Assembly: GCA_013214355.1 (NCBI GenBank)
Contig: JABSSL010000003.1
Coordinates: 1 to 64,000, forward strand
DNA from: Saprospiraceae bacterium
GTDB taxonomy: Bacteria > Bacteroidota > Bacteroidia > Chitinophagales > Saprospiraceae
Length of the DNA stretch: 64,000 bases
Reading direction: 5' to 3'
The position numbers were made by a program, and so were the translations under genes. This document shows positions 36,417 through 45,427 of the stretch, in pieces (position 1 is the stretch's first letter; the number at the start of each line of letters is the position of its first letter). A model generated the notes under the pieces. That model saw nothing but the letters and a program-made list of their open reading frames with translations, was not told the DNA's origin and did not search any database.

Positions 36417-37199
36417 TCAATGGGTAAAATAACTATCGGGGGAGCGGAGGGTATCTCGATAGAAAGGATATTTCTCCATCTCCGCCGCTAGTTCTTTTGG
36501 ACTTAGGTAGGTGCCTCCTTCCTCATTGGCAATTTCTTCTTGCGTATTTCCGAAAGATTTCCGCACAAAAAAAGCATAATCATACAGCTGATAGCCTAGG
36601 CCATGTGCTACTGCTCGTTTATCTGTATCCTGTTCAAAGCGATCGTGAAAGTCACCGTTTTTTTCGTACTGATAGGCGATTCGTGCGAGTTGAAATGAGT
36701 TCTTGTCTAAATAGAACAGCGTGTGTGCCAGCTCATGCCCTAAGACTCCCACTTGCTCGTTAATGGGAAGATTATGCATCAGAATGCCCTCAAAGAAGGC
36801 GGCCGACTTGCTGCTGATGACCACGAGGTATTTTCGTTTGAGCCAAGGTAAAAGCACCGTGATGGGGGCTGGCCGAGAAGCCAAGGGAATGAAGGTTTCT
36901 TGGATGACAAAGTCAATGGGTACTTCTTTTAATTCGGGGTAGTGGGATAAGGCCAGCAGGCACTGCAGTTCATAACCTTTGGCCAGGCTTTTATGTTGTC
37001 CAAACTCCTCCAGTAGTAAATTGTATAAATTGGATTCTACATCAGCACTGTAGACAGGGGGTGCTTTTATTTCTGAGGGTGGGGGAGGGGCTGGTCTTTC
37101 AACTGCTCCACGGTCTAAGAGCAGTAGTAGGATAAGCAATAGAACTAGCCCCAATAAGCTTAGGGATATCCATTTGAGGATGCGTAGGGTGATTTTCAT
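36417..37199 (-). CDS. Membrane-anchored zincin-like protein
   Basis: The 260-residue protein starts with one strong membrane helix (LKWISLSLLGLVLLLILLLL, about 8-27). A proline-rich linker (ERPAPPPPSEIKAPP) and a soluble domain follow. The domain contains HELAHT near residue 155, the HExxH zinc signature, followed about 37 residues later by FEQDTDKRAVAHGLGY, whose acidic residues could supply the third ligand. It is probably a membrane-tethered metallopeptidase. The family is not named with confidence, and the catalytic role is inferred from the motif alone. It converges with the sigma/anti-sigma operon, 21 bp between stops. Confidence 0.65.
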   Translation of the reverse strand: MKITLRILKWISLSLLGLVLLLILLLLLDRGAVERPAPPPPSEIKAPPVYSADVESNLYNLLLEEFGQHKSLAKGYELQCLLALSHYPELKEVPIDFVIQETFIPLASRPAPITVLLPWLKRKYLVVISSKSAAFFEGILMHNLPINEQVGVLGHELAHTLFYLDKNSFQLARIAYQYEKNGDFHDRFEQDTDKRAVAHGLGYQLYDYAFFVRKSFGNTQEEIANEEGGTYLSPKELAAEMEKYPFYRDTLRSPDSYFTH

Positions 37200-37283
37200 G
37201 ATTTTGGCAGTTTAAAGGAGACAAGCCCTAGCTAAGATACTGCTCAAAACCAACATAGGGAATTCAGAACTACCTAGATAAGA

Positions 37284-37934
37284 CTATTCCTTTGTCAGAC
37301 TCTTGAATTTCAAATAAGAATAAACCAATGGGATGATAGTGATGATCCCCGTAATGATTAAAAATAAGGTGAAATTGGTGCCTTTGCTTAAAATTAGACT
37401 ACATAAAATGACTACAATTCCGCCAACGAACCACATTTTCCCACCTAGTTTGTGTGTTTCTCTCCACACCGTTTCATTCTCTAGTGTCCAAGGGGTTCTA
37501 ATACCGATAAAATAATTGGCCTTGATGGTCTGAAAGTAATTGCCAAGAATGATATAAAGGAGCCCGATCAAAATGAGGATATAGTTCGGGTTAGTCAAAG
37601 TCTCTTTCTCTGCAGAATAAATAATGAAGACGGCCAATCCTGAGATAAAAGTCGTCAATATCACCTTGATAGATTGGTACTTACTCCCCATTTGCTTCAA
37701 CTTGTTTTTCGGGTCAATATTGGGAATGATCAGGAAGAGACCGTAAACCAGGAGAGGAAGTAAAATGGCAAGAAAAATGAGTTCTGTTTTATTTCCGTAT
37801 CGATCAACTTCTCCATTCAGGTTCCAATGCAAAGGAACCTGATCGGGTAGTCTATTCCAAATAATGGCTAGATACGCAGACGGTATCAAAGCAATAGCAA
37901 TCAAGGGTAGTTCCTTCTTCAATCTTTGGTTCAT
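37284..37934 (-). CDS. SdpI/DUF1648-family membrane protein
   Basis: The 216-residue protein has six membrane segments. The N-terminal signature IWNRLPDQVPLHWNLNGEVD is the DUF1648 motif, and the C-terminal half (FIGIRTPWTLENETVWRETH) is the SdpI motif. In Bacillus subtilis SdpI gives immunity to the SdpC toxin and sequesters the SdpR repressor. A similar role here is inference, since no sdpC-like gene is near. It is encoded 27 bp after an ArsR-type repressor, the same order as sdpR-sdpI. Confidence 0.87.
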   Translation of the reverse strand: MNQRLKKELPLIAIALIPSAYLAIIWNRLPDQVPLHWNLNGEVDRYGNKTELIFLAILLPLLVYGLFLIIPNIDPKNKLKQMGSKYQSIKVILTTFISGLAVFIIYSAEKETLTNPNYILILIGLLYIILGNYFQTIKANYFIGIRTPWTLENETVWRETHKLGGKMWFVGGIVVILCSLILSKGTNFTLFLIITGIITIIPLVYSYLKFKSLTKE

Positions 37935-37961
37935 GATGTTATTTTTCGTTCTCCAATAGGG

Positions 37962-38216
37962 TTAGGATTTCAAAGAAATTATCCAATTGAGTAGGTCTTC
38001 TAGTATGGTCGTGTTTAGCGAGTATTCTATGAATTGCCCTTTCTTCTCACTTGTCACTAGATCAGCTCTTTTCAAGATGTCCAAATGATGAGAAATACTG
38101 GGTTTCGACATGTTGAAGTTCTCGGCAATTTCTCCAGCATTTAGATCCTTCTCCTTTAGCAAATCTAGAATTTGCCGCCTCGTGGGGTCATTCAGTGCCT
38201 TGAATATGGAGTTCAT
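37962..38216 (-). CDS. ArsR-type (SdpR-like) autorepressor
   Basis: The 84-residue winged-helix protein reads IFKALNDPTRRQILDLLKEK followed by GEIAENFNMSKPSISHHLDIL, the ArsR/SdpR pattern. It lacks the metal-binding cysteine pair of metal sensors (ELCVC), so a metal signal is unlikely. It is encoded just ahead of the SdpI-type gene. The perfect inverted repeat at 38227-38248, 10 bp before its start, is the expected operator, so it probably represses its own operon. Membrane sequestration by SdpI is the model from Bacillus. Confidence 0.9.
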   Translation of the reverse strand: MNSIFKALNDPTRRQILDLLKEKDLNAGEIAENFNMSKPSISHHLDILKRADLVTSEKKGQFIEYSLNTTILEDLLNWIISLKS

Positions 38217-38226
38217 TTCATTTAGT

Positions 38227-38248
38227 TATTTAGATAAATATCTAAATA
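38227..38248. promoter_or_regulatory. SdpR/ArsR operator
   Basis: TATTTAGATA-AA-TATCTAAATA is a perfect 10-bp inverted repeat with a 2-bp centre, 10 bp upstream of the repressor start codon. The ATTTAGATA half-site type is common for ArsR/SdpR autorepressors. The rest of the gap to 38519 shows nothing further. Confidence 0.65.
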
Positions 38249-38519
38249 TTATTCGAGATAAGCAAGTGCAAAAACTCCGTTTGCCGCAGCGAGAGATAGA
38301 TACACATGCTGTGTAATCAAGATGAACAGGAGCGTGATTAAGGATCAGGAATCTATATCTAGTGGTAGATCGGCGGCCAGGATGGCTGGAGACAGACTGC
38401 TACACCAGCTCTAGGAGGACCTTGCCTGCTTGGCGAATCCTAGATCATAGACTGTACCCTAAACTTATGGCCTCATACAGTTGATGCCTTTCACTCAAAT
38501 AATGATTGCTCCCAAAGCC

Positions 38520-40967
38520 TTATTCATCACGTATAGCTTCAACGGGGTTACTTAGGGCAGCACGGAGAGATTGCGTACTGATCGTAAGAAAGGCTATCCC
38601 CGCTACTAGCAGCCCGCTGAGTAGTGCTAACCACCAAGGGAATTGAATGCGGAAGGGAAAATCTGCCAGCCAGTTTTGTAAGCCATACCAACTCAGCGGT
38701 AAAGCCACCAGGATGGCCAATAGTACCAATTGAATAAAATCTTTGGCGATTAAACCTAGAATCTGTTGAGCGGAGGCGCCCAAAACTTTCCGGATACCTA
38801 TTTCTTTGAAGCGTCTTTGGGTCAAACGAGCCGCCAGTCCCAGTAAGCCAAACAAGGCAATACAAATGGCCAAAAAGGCCGCATAGCCAATCACCTTTCC
38901 TAGCTTGCGTTCTACTTGGTAGGCTTGATCAAGTTCTTCATTTAAGAAGCTATATTCGAATACCTTTTCTGGAAATGCCGCTTTCCATTCCTGCTCTAGA
39001 AAGCTTAGCGTCTCCGGTAGCGATTGTCCCGTGACTTTCATGGCAAAGTAACCGAAGCTGCCAGGGTTAACCTCCATCGCCATCGGCTGAATGTTGTGGT
39101 GCAGGCTCTCTAGATGAAAATCTCGTACTACCCCAATGACCATACCTTCCTTTCGTCCCACGATCAACTTTTTCCCAATAGCGTCTTCTGGACTTGCCCA
39201 AGATAATAGCCTTAGCATCTGCTCATTGATTAAGAATGAGCTCACATGATCCACACCAAAAGAGGCATCAAAATCACGCCCTGCGATAATGTCTAGGTCA
39301 AAGGCTTCGCTGAAGTCATAATCTACGGCGAGGATGGGAGCCGTTAGATGTTCTTCTGGAGGGATTTCATCTGTGGCAAGGGTGCGGGCTGTCGTGCCTA
39401 AGCCCGGTAAGGCAGAACATTGCGTAACGGCTGTGATCTGTGGATGGTTTAGTAACCGTTCATCTAGCGTATTCATTCGTTGTCGAATCTGAGGGTCGCC
39501 AGGTCTGAGGAGGGCGTTGAGATTGTTTTGACTATTTAGCGGAACACTCAGAACCAAGTCCTGTTGAAAGCCTAATGGTTGATCTCGGAGATGTTGCAAT
39601 TGCATAAAGACCGTACCCGCAGCAGTGATGAACACAATGGCTACCAAGAACTGGACCGTGATCAAACCTTTTCTCATCCAAGTGTTCCAGGGCCTTTCAC
39701 GTGAGGTTAGGCTACCTTTCAGAATGGCAATCGCCTGGAATTGGCTCAAAAAGAAAGCTGGATAGATTCCGGCTAGTAGACCCGCAGACAAAGCTAATCC
39801 TCCAAAGGCAAGAAGTAACAAAGGGGAGAATATAACCGTAGATGGAATTTGGCTACCCGTGATTTGATTGAGGTAAGGTAGGGTAAGGCTGGTAAGCCCT
39901 AAGGCCGCGATAAATGCGATAGCACTTAGCAGCGTAGATTCTCCTAAGAATTGCAGGATCAAACTAGCCCGGCGAGCACCGAGTACTTTGCGCATTCCCA
40001 CCTCCTTGGCTCGACGCATGGCATCTGCCGTCGATAAATTGACGAAATTGATAGCGGCGATCCCTAAGGTAAGCAGCCCCGCAATCAAGAAGAGATACAG
40101 GTAGTTTTCATTTCCTAAAGGTTTGGGCCCACCGCGATCTGCATATAGATGGATATCCTGAATTGGGATTAAGCTTAGATGCTGTCTATCCTTTAACCGT
40201 TCATCACCATTCTCCTTGACAAAAGAAACTAGCCTTTGATTGACCTCCGCCGGGCTTTGCTGTGGATTTAACTTGATGTAGGTATAGGAATGTGTGGCAC
40301 TCCAATTGTATTGGGTAAACCCTTTTGTGCGTTCACGAGCGTGCTCGGGCTCTACCGTGATCATAGTCTCAAAAGGGAGTAACATATTGATCGGTAAATG
40401 GGTCTGGTCGGGCCACTCTTTGATCACCCCGCTTACGGAGAAACCATCTTCCCCGGCTAAACGCAGCGAGTTACCCAATACTTCCACCTTGCCGAACAGC
40501 TGTTGCGCTAATTTATCTGTTAGCACCACGCCTTTAGGGTCCAGAAACGCGGTATTGGGATTTCCGTGAATAAAGTCGAAGGTGAAGACCTCCGTTACGC
40601 CCGTGTCCACGAAATAGACATGCTCTACTTCCTGTTGCCGCTGTTGTTCCACTACGGCTACACTAAGGTCTCGAGGATAAAATCGGCTGACGGCATCGAT
40701 TTCTGGAAAATAGGCTTGTAGGGCTGGGCCTACGGCTGGTGGTATGCGTCCCCTTTTTTCACCGCTAGGGCCATCCATGCTATATTCTATCCGATAGATG
40801 TGCTCAGCTTCGGAATGGAAGGTGTCATAAGTGAATTCATGCCAGCAATACAGTACGGCCAGAAAGCAGCTGGCCATTCCCAGGGCCAAACCGAATATGT
40901 TGAGTGCAGAAAATCCTTTGTTTTTGCGTAGGTGGAGGAAGGCGTATTTCAAGTTTTTTTGCCACAT
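38520..40967 (-). CDS. FtsX/MacB-type ABC permease
   Basis: The 815-residue protein has the duplicated MacB layout without the prefix domain: MWQKNLKYAFLHLRKNKGFS, NIFGLALGMAS in the first membrane helix, then a periplasmic domain. The first FtsX bundle contains AKEVGMRKVLGARRASLILQ near 335, a second unit follows, and a final bundle contains FKEIGIRKVLGASAQQILGL near 725. It ends SNPVEAIRDE like its paralogues. It is a probable inner-membrane permease needing a separate ATPase, which is not adjacent. Compared with 21286-23685 it is clearly homologous but divergent, so an old paralogue rather than a recent copy. Confidence 0.88.
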   Translation of the reverse strand: MWQKNLKYAFLHLRKNKGFSALNIFGLALGMASCFLAVLYCWHEFTYDTFHSEAEHIYRIEYSMDGPSGEKRGRIPPAVGPALQAYFPEIDAVSRFYPRDLSVAVVEQQRQQEVEHVYFVDTGVTEVFTFDFIHGNPNTAFLDPKGVVLTDKLAQQLFGKVEVLGNSLRLAGEDGFSVSGVIKEWPDQTHLPINMLLPFETMITVEPEHARERTKGFTQYNWSATHSYTYIKLNPQQSPAEVNQRLVSFVKENGDERLKDRQHLSLIPIQDIHLYADRGGPKPLGNENYLYLFLIAGLLTLGIAAINFVNLSTADAMRRAKEVGMRKVLGARRASLILQFLGESTLLSAIAFIAALGLTSLTLPYLNQITGSQIPSTVIFSPLLLLAFGGLALSAGLLAGIYPAFFLSQFQAIAILKGSLTSRERPWNTWMRKGLITVQFLVAIVFITAAGTVFMQLQHLRDQPLGFQQDLVLSVPLNSQNNLNALLRPGDPQIRQRMNTLDERLLNHPQITAVTQCSALPGLGTTARTLATDEIPPEEHLTAPILAVDYDFSEAFDLDIIAGRDFDASFGVDHVSSFLINEQMLRLLSWASPEDAIGKKLIVGRKEGMVIGVVRDFHLESLHHNIQPMAMEVNPGSFGYFAMKVTGQSLPETLSFLEQEWKAAFPEKVFEYSFLNEELDQAYQVERKLGKVIGYAAFLAICIALFGLLGLAARLTQRRFKEIGIRKVLGASAQQILGLIAKDFIQLVLLAILVALPLSWYGLQNWLADFPFRIQFPWWLALLSGLLVAGIAFLTISTQSLRAALSNPVEAIRDE

Positions 40968-41298
40968 AACAGTCGATGGGTTTGTGTTTTACGAGTTTTT
41001 TTGCTCGAAACTGCATTTTTTTTGAAGCTGTAGCCCGCTAAAAATTGCAATTAAATCCGGGAGTTGAGCCATATTGAAAAGTGCAGGTGAAATAGGAGTC
41101 AAAACCTAAGAATACCAGGAGTTTATGGGTGTTGACTACTTAACCAAAAGTAGTAAAAAACTGAGGAGGCAAGGCGATATAGGGCAATTTTCCTTTATAT
41201 TTTCCTTAACAGACTTTGTGAATTCCTTCACATTATTCTGCGAATTAGGATCGTTTTAGTGGCGTAATTTGATTCAATCATCACAAACCAAAGCCATC
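40968..41298. promoter_or_regulatory. Divergent intergenic region
   Basis: This gap separates the leftward permease from the rightward barrel gene. AT-rich segments at 41150-41215 are likely promoter sequence; I could not assign a specific box. No gene or strong hairpin is visible. Confidence 0.35.
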
Positions 41299-41898
41299 AT
41301 GAAACAATCTATGAAGTTGTTGGCAGCATTAGCACTGTTATTTATGATTACCCCCTCTTTCGCACAGGTCACCGTAAATCCTAAGGTCGGCTTAAACGTC
41401 TCCGCACTCGACGCCAAATTGCAAGATTTGGATGCTGAGGTTCGCGCTGGTTGGAATGCGGGTCTAGATTTACGCATAGGAGAAGGCTTCTTCTTCTTGA
41501 ACCCTGGGGTACACTACTACAGTTATACTGCACGTCTTTTGAAAGAAAATGAGATTGACAATCCTGAGGACATTAAGTTGAAAGATGAGACCACTATTCA
41601 GAGTGTACGTCTACCGATTAATATCGGCTTCCGTCTGACAGGAGATAATGGACTTTTGGGTATTCATGCCAAGGGTGGTATTACGCCCTCTTATGTCCTA
41701 GGTGTGAATGAGAAAGCAAATTTCGACTTCGATGTAAAGGATCTTAACCGATTCAACTATGGCGCCAACCTAGGCGTGGGCATCGATGTGGCCTTCCTTA
41801 CCGTTGATGTGACTTATGAGATTGGTCTTAAAGACTATTTCCAGAACGCGGAAGGTCGAAACAATATGCTGACCGCAAGTGTCGGTATAAAGTTCTAA
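41299..41898 (+). CDS. PorT-like outer-membrane beta-barrel protein
   Basis: ATG at 41299 opens a signal peptide (MKQSMKLLAALALLFMITPS, cleavage after SFAQ); the frame upstream to 41269 adds only ten polar residues. The mature protein, about 180 residues, is beta-rich with paired strands (VTVNPKVGLNVSALDAKL, RAGWNAGLDLRIGEGFFFLN), ending in LTASVGIKF with a terminal aromatic. This matches the outer-membrane beta-barrel family PF13568 of Bacteroidota. It is monocistronic and ended by a strong terminator. Confidence 0.8.
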   Translation: MKQSMKLLAALALLFMITPSFAQVTVNPKVGLNVSALDAKLQDLDAEVRAGWNAGLDLRIGEGFFFLNPGVHYYSYTARLLKENEIDNPEDIKLKDETTIQSVRLPINIGFRLTGDNGLLGIHAKGGITPSYVLGVNEKANFDFDVKDLNRFNYGANLGVGIDVAFLTVDVTYEIGLKDYFQNAEGRNNMLTASVGIKF

Positions 41899-41965
41899 GG
41901 TTTTTCTCCCGAGAGGAGGAAGAACTACAAAAAGTTAATATAGTCGGGTAATTTATGATAGTCAG

Positions 41966-41996
41966 AGTCCGGGTGCTTCGTGCGCTCGGGCTTTTT
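41966..41996 (+). terminator. Terminator after the barrel gene
   Basis: AGTCCGGGTGC pairs with GCGCTCGGGCT over a TTCGT loop. The 11-bp stem includes G-U pairs, and TTTTTA follows. Confidence 0.75.
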
Positions 41997-41999
41997 ATT

Positions 42000-42046
42000 T
42001 AGCCGCACTCAGGGGGTGAGTGAATTCACCCCCTGAATGGCGGCTA
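42000..42046. repeat. Extragenic palindrome (copy 1)
   Basis: A two-part hairpin: TAGCCGC/GCGGCTA outside, CAGGGGGTGA/TCACCCCCTG inside. It lies directly after the barrel terminator and before the leftward papain-like gene. Its core, GGGTGAGTGAATTCACCC, resembles the core of the palindrome at 52389-52429. Confidence 0.45.
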
Positions 42047-42062
42047 GCGATGCGGCTAAGCC

Positions 42063-43631
42063 CTAGCGCTTATCCAACGCCAGCACCGTACCAACGATAT
42101 TCTTACCATTAGTCGTAGCCTCAAAACCTACTGTTTGACCCGCTTCAAATTTTATATTGGTGATGCGTTCATTAGCCATGGCCTCCTTGAGTTTGCCTGC
42201 ATAGGAAGGTTGTCGACTTTGTGAAATCCGGCGGTTGAAAGCATCGAAGTCTAGTTCTTTTTTGGATACTACCACTGCGATGTAATCTGTATTTCCGATC
42301 TCATCAGCTTTCATCGAATAATCGCGAGGAAACAGGCGCGTTCCGGTAATTCCGCAATAGGCAGAGTGCTTCTGCGTATAAGGGAAAAGTACGTAACTCG
42401 AGCCATCCGTTTCTTGGCCAAACACATATACATAGCATTCGACGCTATTCGCCACTAAGATCTTGAACTTATCTCCTTTATTGATTGGGCGTGCGGTACG
42501 GAATTCGATATCCGATACTTGCTGCATGGCGATGGTGCTTTGTGTGGCTAAGTCCGCTAAGCCAAACTTCACTTGTAGTTTGTTGGGATCGTACTGTTCG
42601 GTACTACCCATTGGGTGCAGGCCGTAAGCTTCTTTGGTAAAATGCTCAAAGTCACGATAGGTCACCCAGAAGTTTCCGCGATTTCCCCAATCTTCTCCCC
42701 AACTATTCATTACATGGAAGGAGCCTCCATTCTTGTTATCATCGTAGCCAATCACACACATAGCATGTCCTCCGAAGCCCCTCATGGAGTAGTCGCGCTG
42801 AGAAGGAACCCAAGAGTCCTGCCCAAGCATGCGGCTCATGAAGGAACCTCCTACCATCATACCGATCACCACTGGTGCACCCTGCGCCAAGTTCTGTTTC
42901 ATTCCTTCGATATCCACCTTGTAGTTGTTGGCACCGAGGGTCAGGCGATTGTAACCCTTGATTCTGAACTGACGCCCCTTACTGATAAGGTTGTTATTAG
43001 GTTGAGCAGAGCAGCTCCGTTCATTATAGCGGAAGTCGCTGAAAGGAACCCCCCCATTTTGTGACATGGCCTTCATCGCGTCAAGCATATAGGCCCCTTG
43101 GCAACCATCTAAGTGGATTTGGTTATATAGATAGGAAGGACTAAAAGCAGCCTGATTGGGGTCTTGTCCAGTGGCGCGAGAATGGAGGATAGTACGTGCA
43201 GCATAGGCACTAGCCCAACCTACACAAGATCCCTGTTGCCCTTGATGTAGTCTTCTAGGAGCATAGTTTTGTAGGGATACTCTTGGGGGAAGTCCTGCTC
43301 CTCCGTACCCGTAGGACAATGGCTCAAATACTTTAGCTTGATCAAACATTTCCTCGCTCAAAGACGCACCTAGAGAGAAGCTTGCATCCTGGAAGCTATC
43401 CTCAGCAGTAGGACCCCCACTAAGCATCGCTTGACCTCCAAAGAAAAAGTACCATAGACCTCCGATAATTAAAACAGGAAGAATGAGCTTGGGGCGTTTG
43501 AATAAGAACATGATTAAGAAGGGGAGTAATTTGCGGATCATTCCGCCCCCGCCTCCTGGATTGTTTCTTGGGCCAGTAGGATTATTGTTTCTCCGATTAT
43601 TATCGGGATCCTTTTCCATTCTTACAGGCAT
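42063..43631 (-). CDS. Membrane-anchored papain-like (C1) cysteine peptidase with DUF4384-like C-domain
   Basis: The 522-residue protein has an asparagine- and glycine-rich N-terminus (1-30) and one or two membrane helices (LPFLIMFLFKRPKLILPVLI, about 36-66). A C1 peptidase domain follows (about 110-335) with active-site Cys136 in GSCVGWASAY, His289 in GGHAMCVIGYDD and Asn309 in VMNSWGEDWG. The remaining 160 residues resemble DUF4384 (KGDKFKILVANSVECYVYVF, LFPRDYSM). ATG at 43619 (MEKDP) is an alternative start. The active site looks complete, so it is probably active on the outer face of the inner membrane. Substrate unknown. Confidence 0.82.
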   Translation of the reverse strand: MPVRMEKDPDNNRRNNNPTGPRNNPGGGGGMIRKLLPFLIMFLFKRPKLILPVLIIGGLWYFFFGGQAMLSGGPTAEDSFQDASFSLGASLSEEMFDQAKVFEPLSYGYGGAGLPPRVSLQNYAPRRLHQGQQGSCVGWASAYAARTILHSRATGQDPNQAAFSPSYLYNQIHLDGCQGAYMLDAMKAMSQNGGVPFSDFRYNERSCSAQPNNNLISKGRQFRIKGYNRLTLGANNYKVDIEGMKQNLAQGAPVVIGMMVGGSFMSRMLGQDSWVPSQRDYSMRGFGGHAMCVIGYDDNKNGGSFHVMNSWGEDWGNRGNFWVTYRDFEHFTKEAYGLHPMGSTEQYDPNKLQVKFGLADLATQSTIAMQQVSDIEFRTARPINKGDKFKILVANSVECYVYVFGQETDGSSYVLFPYTQKHSAYCGITGTRLFPRDYSMKADEIGNTDYIAVVVSKKELDFDAFNRRISQSRQPSYAGKLKEAMANERITNIKFEAGQTVGFEATTNGKNIVGTVLALDKR

Positions 43632-44086
43632 AGTTCAATTTTTGTATGGTTGTATAAGGTAATATCGACCACGGACGATACTGGCGGCCGCTTGCGTTTT
43701 TCTGACGATACAATTGCACGAAAGACACACCTTTGCGTTCGCTCGCACTCAAAATTACATGTATTCCTAGAATTTTTTGTCTTTGATTGCTCGAAAAGAG
43801 CGTATCAAATTTCCTAAAACCTTCCGTTGGCCATTGATTTTCGACCATTTCCTAACAAACTCCCTACAAATTAAATAGATTATTAATATGACAGAGGGCA
43901 TAGGGCCATTATAACGAAGTAGAAAAATATGAATACACTTGAAACTCTACCCCAATACCTTCGTTTACTATATATCAAAGAGTAAGATAAGTTTACAACA
44001 CAATAATCACCGAAGCATGGCCTGGCTCTACCGTTGCAAAACAGTTGAGCACGCCAACTAAGCTATTTTCACATAAACCTACTCTT
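43632..44086. other. Intergenic region
   Basis: The gap separates the leftward papain-like gene from the rightward winged-helix gene. A leftward frame at 43600-43848 overlaps the papain-like start and is not convincing. No structure stands out. Confidence 0.35.
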
Positions 44087-44422
44087 ATGCACGCATGGAA
44101 CACTATTTCGCGAACCAGTGACGACAAAGTCACCTTAGCCATTCAGTTACTTGAGACCGTTAGCAAAGATGAAAGTATTCCCATCTTAGAATTTATGCGA
44201 AAAAGAGGGGGAGGCACCTTTCACGAAATTTTACTAAGCTTGAAGATCAATGCACAAGACCTAGAAAGGCAACTAAAGCAACTTATCGCGGCCGGTGCAT
44301 TGAAAACTAAGAAGAAAACTACGGCAACTTACTACACACTTAATCAAGGTCGCCTAAGCACGATCTCCCAAGTCGCCGGAAGATTAAACGAACTGCGCCT
44401 GGAAGGAGTAAAGAAATCCTAA
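44087..44422 (+). CDS. Small winged-helix (ArsR-like) DNA-binding protein
   Basis: The 111-residue product from ATG 44087 (MHAWNTISRTSDDK) carries one ArsR-like winged helix. The helix-turn-helix is FHEILLSLKINAQDLERQLK, and the wing reads AAGALKTKKKTTATYYTLNQ. A TTG at 44045 could extend it by 14 residues, which are not part of the fold. The family is not named. It probably binds DNA; its targets are unknown. It is monocistronic and ended by the hairpin at 44582-44616. Confidence 0.65.
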   Translation: MHAWNTISRTSDDKVTLAIQLLETVSKDESIPILEFMRKRGGGTFHEILLSLKINAQDLERQLKQLIAAGALKTKKKTTATYYTLNQGRLSTISQVAGRLNELRLEGVKKS

Positions 44423-44581
44423 GTACAGCATCGAAAACTTACTTGTGATTATTCCTAAGCAGGAAAGTACAAACAACTTCGTTCATAGTTGTTAAAGACC
44501 CAACAAAACACAGAAATTGTAACTAGGACCAGTTTTTGTCAGTCTCTCATGGGAGATTCAAGATTGGGATAGCTGCAAGAG

Positions 44582-44616
44582 AAAAAGGAGTAAGCTGCAA
44601 AAGCCTACTCCTTTTT
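44582..44616. terminator. Bidirectional terminator
   Basis: AAAAAGGAGTA (44582-44592) pairs perfectly over 11 bp with TACTCCTTTTT (44606-44616), with a 13-nt loop and TT following. It serves the winged-helix gene from the left and fabG from the right. Confidence 0.7.
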
Positions 44617-44624
44617 TTGTGCGC

Positions 44625-44671
44625 GAGCCTCACACTTCCGACATCTTTGAGATTTCGGAAGTGTGGGGCTC
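44625..44671. terminator. Second long hairpin between the winged-helix gene and fabG
   Basis: GAGCCTCACACTTCCGA pairs with TCGGAAGTGTGGGGCTC over 17 bp (one G-U) with a 13-nt loop. It sits 9 bp past the fabG stop. There is no U-tract on either side, so it may stabilise the mRNA end rather than terminate. Confidence 0.5.
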
Positions 44672-44680
44672 AGGCTTAAC

Positions 44681-45427
44681 TTACGAGTTCATCCCACCGC
44701 AAACACTTAAGGTTTGACCAGTGATATAACTTGACATATCTGATCCTAAGAAGATACAAGTTTGCGCAATCTCTTCAGCTTTACCCAAACGTTTCAAAGG
44801 AATATTAGCTAAGTAACTTGCCTTGGCTTCATCAGATAGCTCATCGGTCATATCCGTTTCTATAAAACCAGGAGCAAGCACATTGCATCGCACATTTCTA
44901 GATCCCATCTCCTTAGCAATTGATTTGCTAAAACCAATGATACCAGCTTTAGAAGCGGCATAATTAGCCTGTCCCGCATTACCATTGATTCCTACTACCG
45001 AGCTCATATTGATGATCGACCCACCACGGTTCTTCATCATAGAACGCAAAGCATGCTTCGTTAGGTTGAATACAGATTTGAGGTTGGTCTGGATCACCTG
45101 GTCCCACTGCTCTTCCGACATTCTCAACATTAGGTTATCACGGGTGATTCCTGCATTATTTACCAGAATATCGATGCGGCCAAATTCTTCTAATACGGAC
45201 TTGATCAGGGTCTCAGCTTGCTCAAAAGAACTAGCATCAGACTGCAGGGCTTTAATAGTCACTCCATCACCCGATAGTTCATCTACCAGCGCATCCGCAC
45301 GAGTAGAAGAAGAAATATAAGTAAAGGCCACGGTGGCCCCAGCATCAACAAATGCTCTTACAATGGCCTCTCCAATCCCTCTGGAACCGCCAGTTACTAG
45401 TGCTACTTTGTCTTGCAAAATTTTCAT
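44681..45427 (-). CDS. fabG: 3-oxoacyl-ACP reductase
   Basis: The 248-residue protein is a classical short-chain dehydrogenase. It has the NADP-binding TGGSRGIGEAI near 12, NNAGITRDNLMLRM near 92, catalytic Ser142 region (IINMSSVVG) and YAASKAG with Tyr155/Lys159. The NAGITRDNL and GFIETDMTDEL motifs are characteristic of FabG. It reduces 3-ketoacyl-ACP to 3-hydroxyacyl-ACP with NADPH in fatty acid elongation. It acts in the cytoplasm and is encoded alone here. Terminators lie just downstream at 44582-44671. Confidence 0.93.
   Translation of the reverse strand: MKILQDKVALVTGGSRGIGEAIVRAFVDAGATVAFTYISSSTRADALVDELSGDGVTIKALQSDASSFEQAETLIKSVLEEFGRIDILVNNAGITRDNLMLRMSEEQWDQVIQTNLKSVFNLTKHALRSMMKNRGGSIINMSSVVGINGNAGQANYAASKAGIIGFSKSIAKEMGSRNVRCNVLAPGFIETDMTDELSDEAKASYLANIPLKRLGKAEEIAQTCIFLGSDMSSYITGQTLSVCGGMNS

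Noticed and set aside
42615-43064. 149-codon plus-strand frame
   Set aside because: It is antisense to the papain-like peptidase, which has a full active site.
43600-43848. 82-codon leftward frame before the papain-like gene
   Set aside because: It overlaps the papain-like start in another frame, with no signal, domain or spacing to support it.
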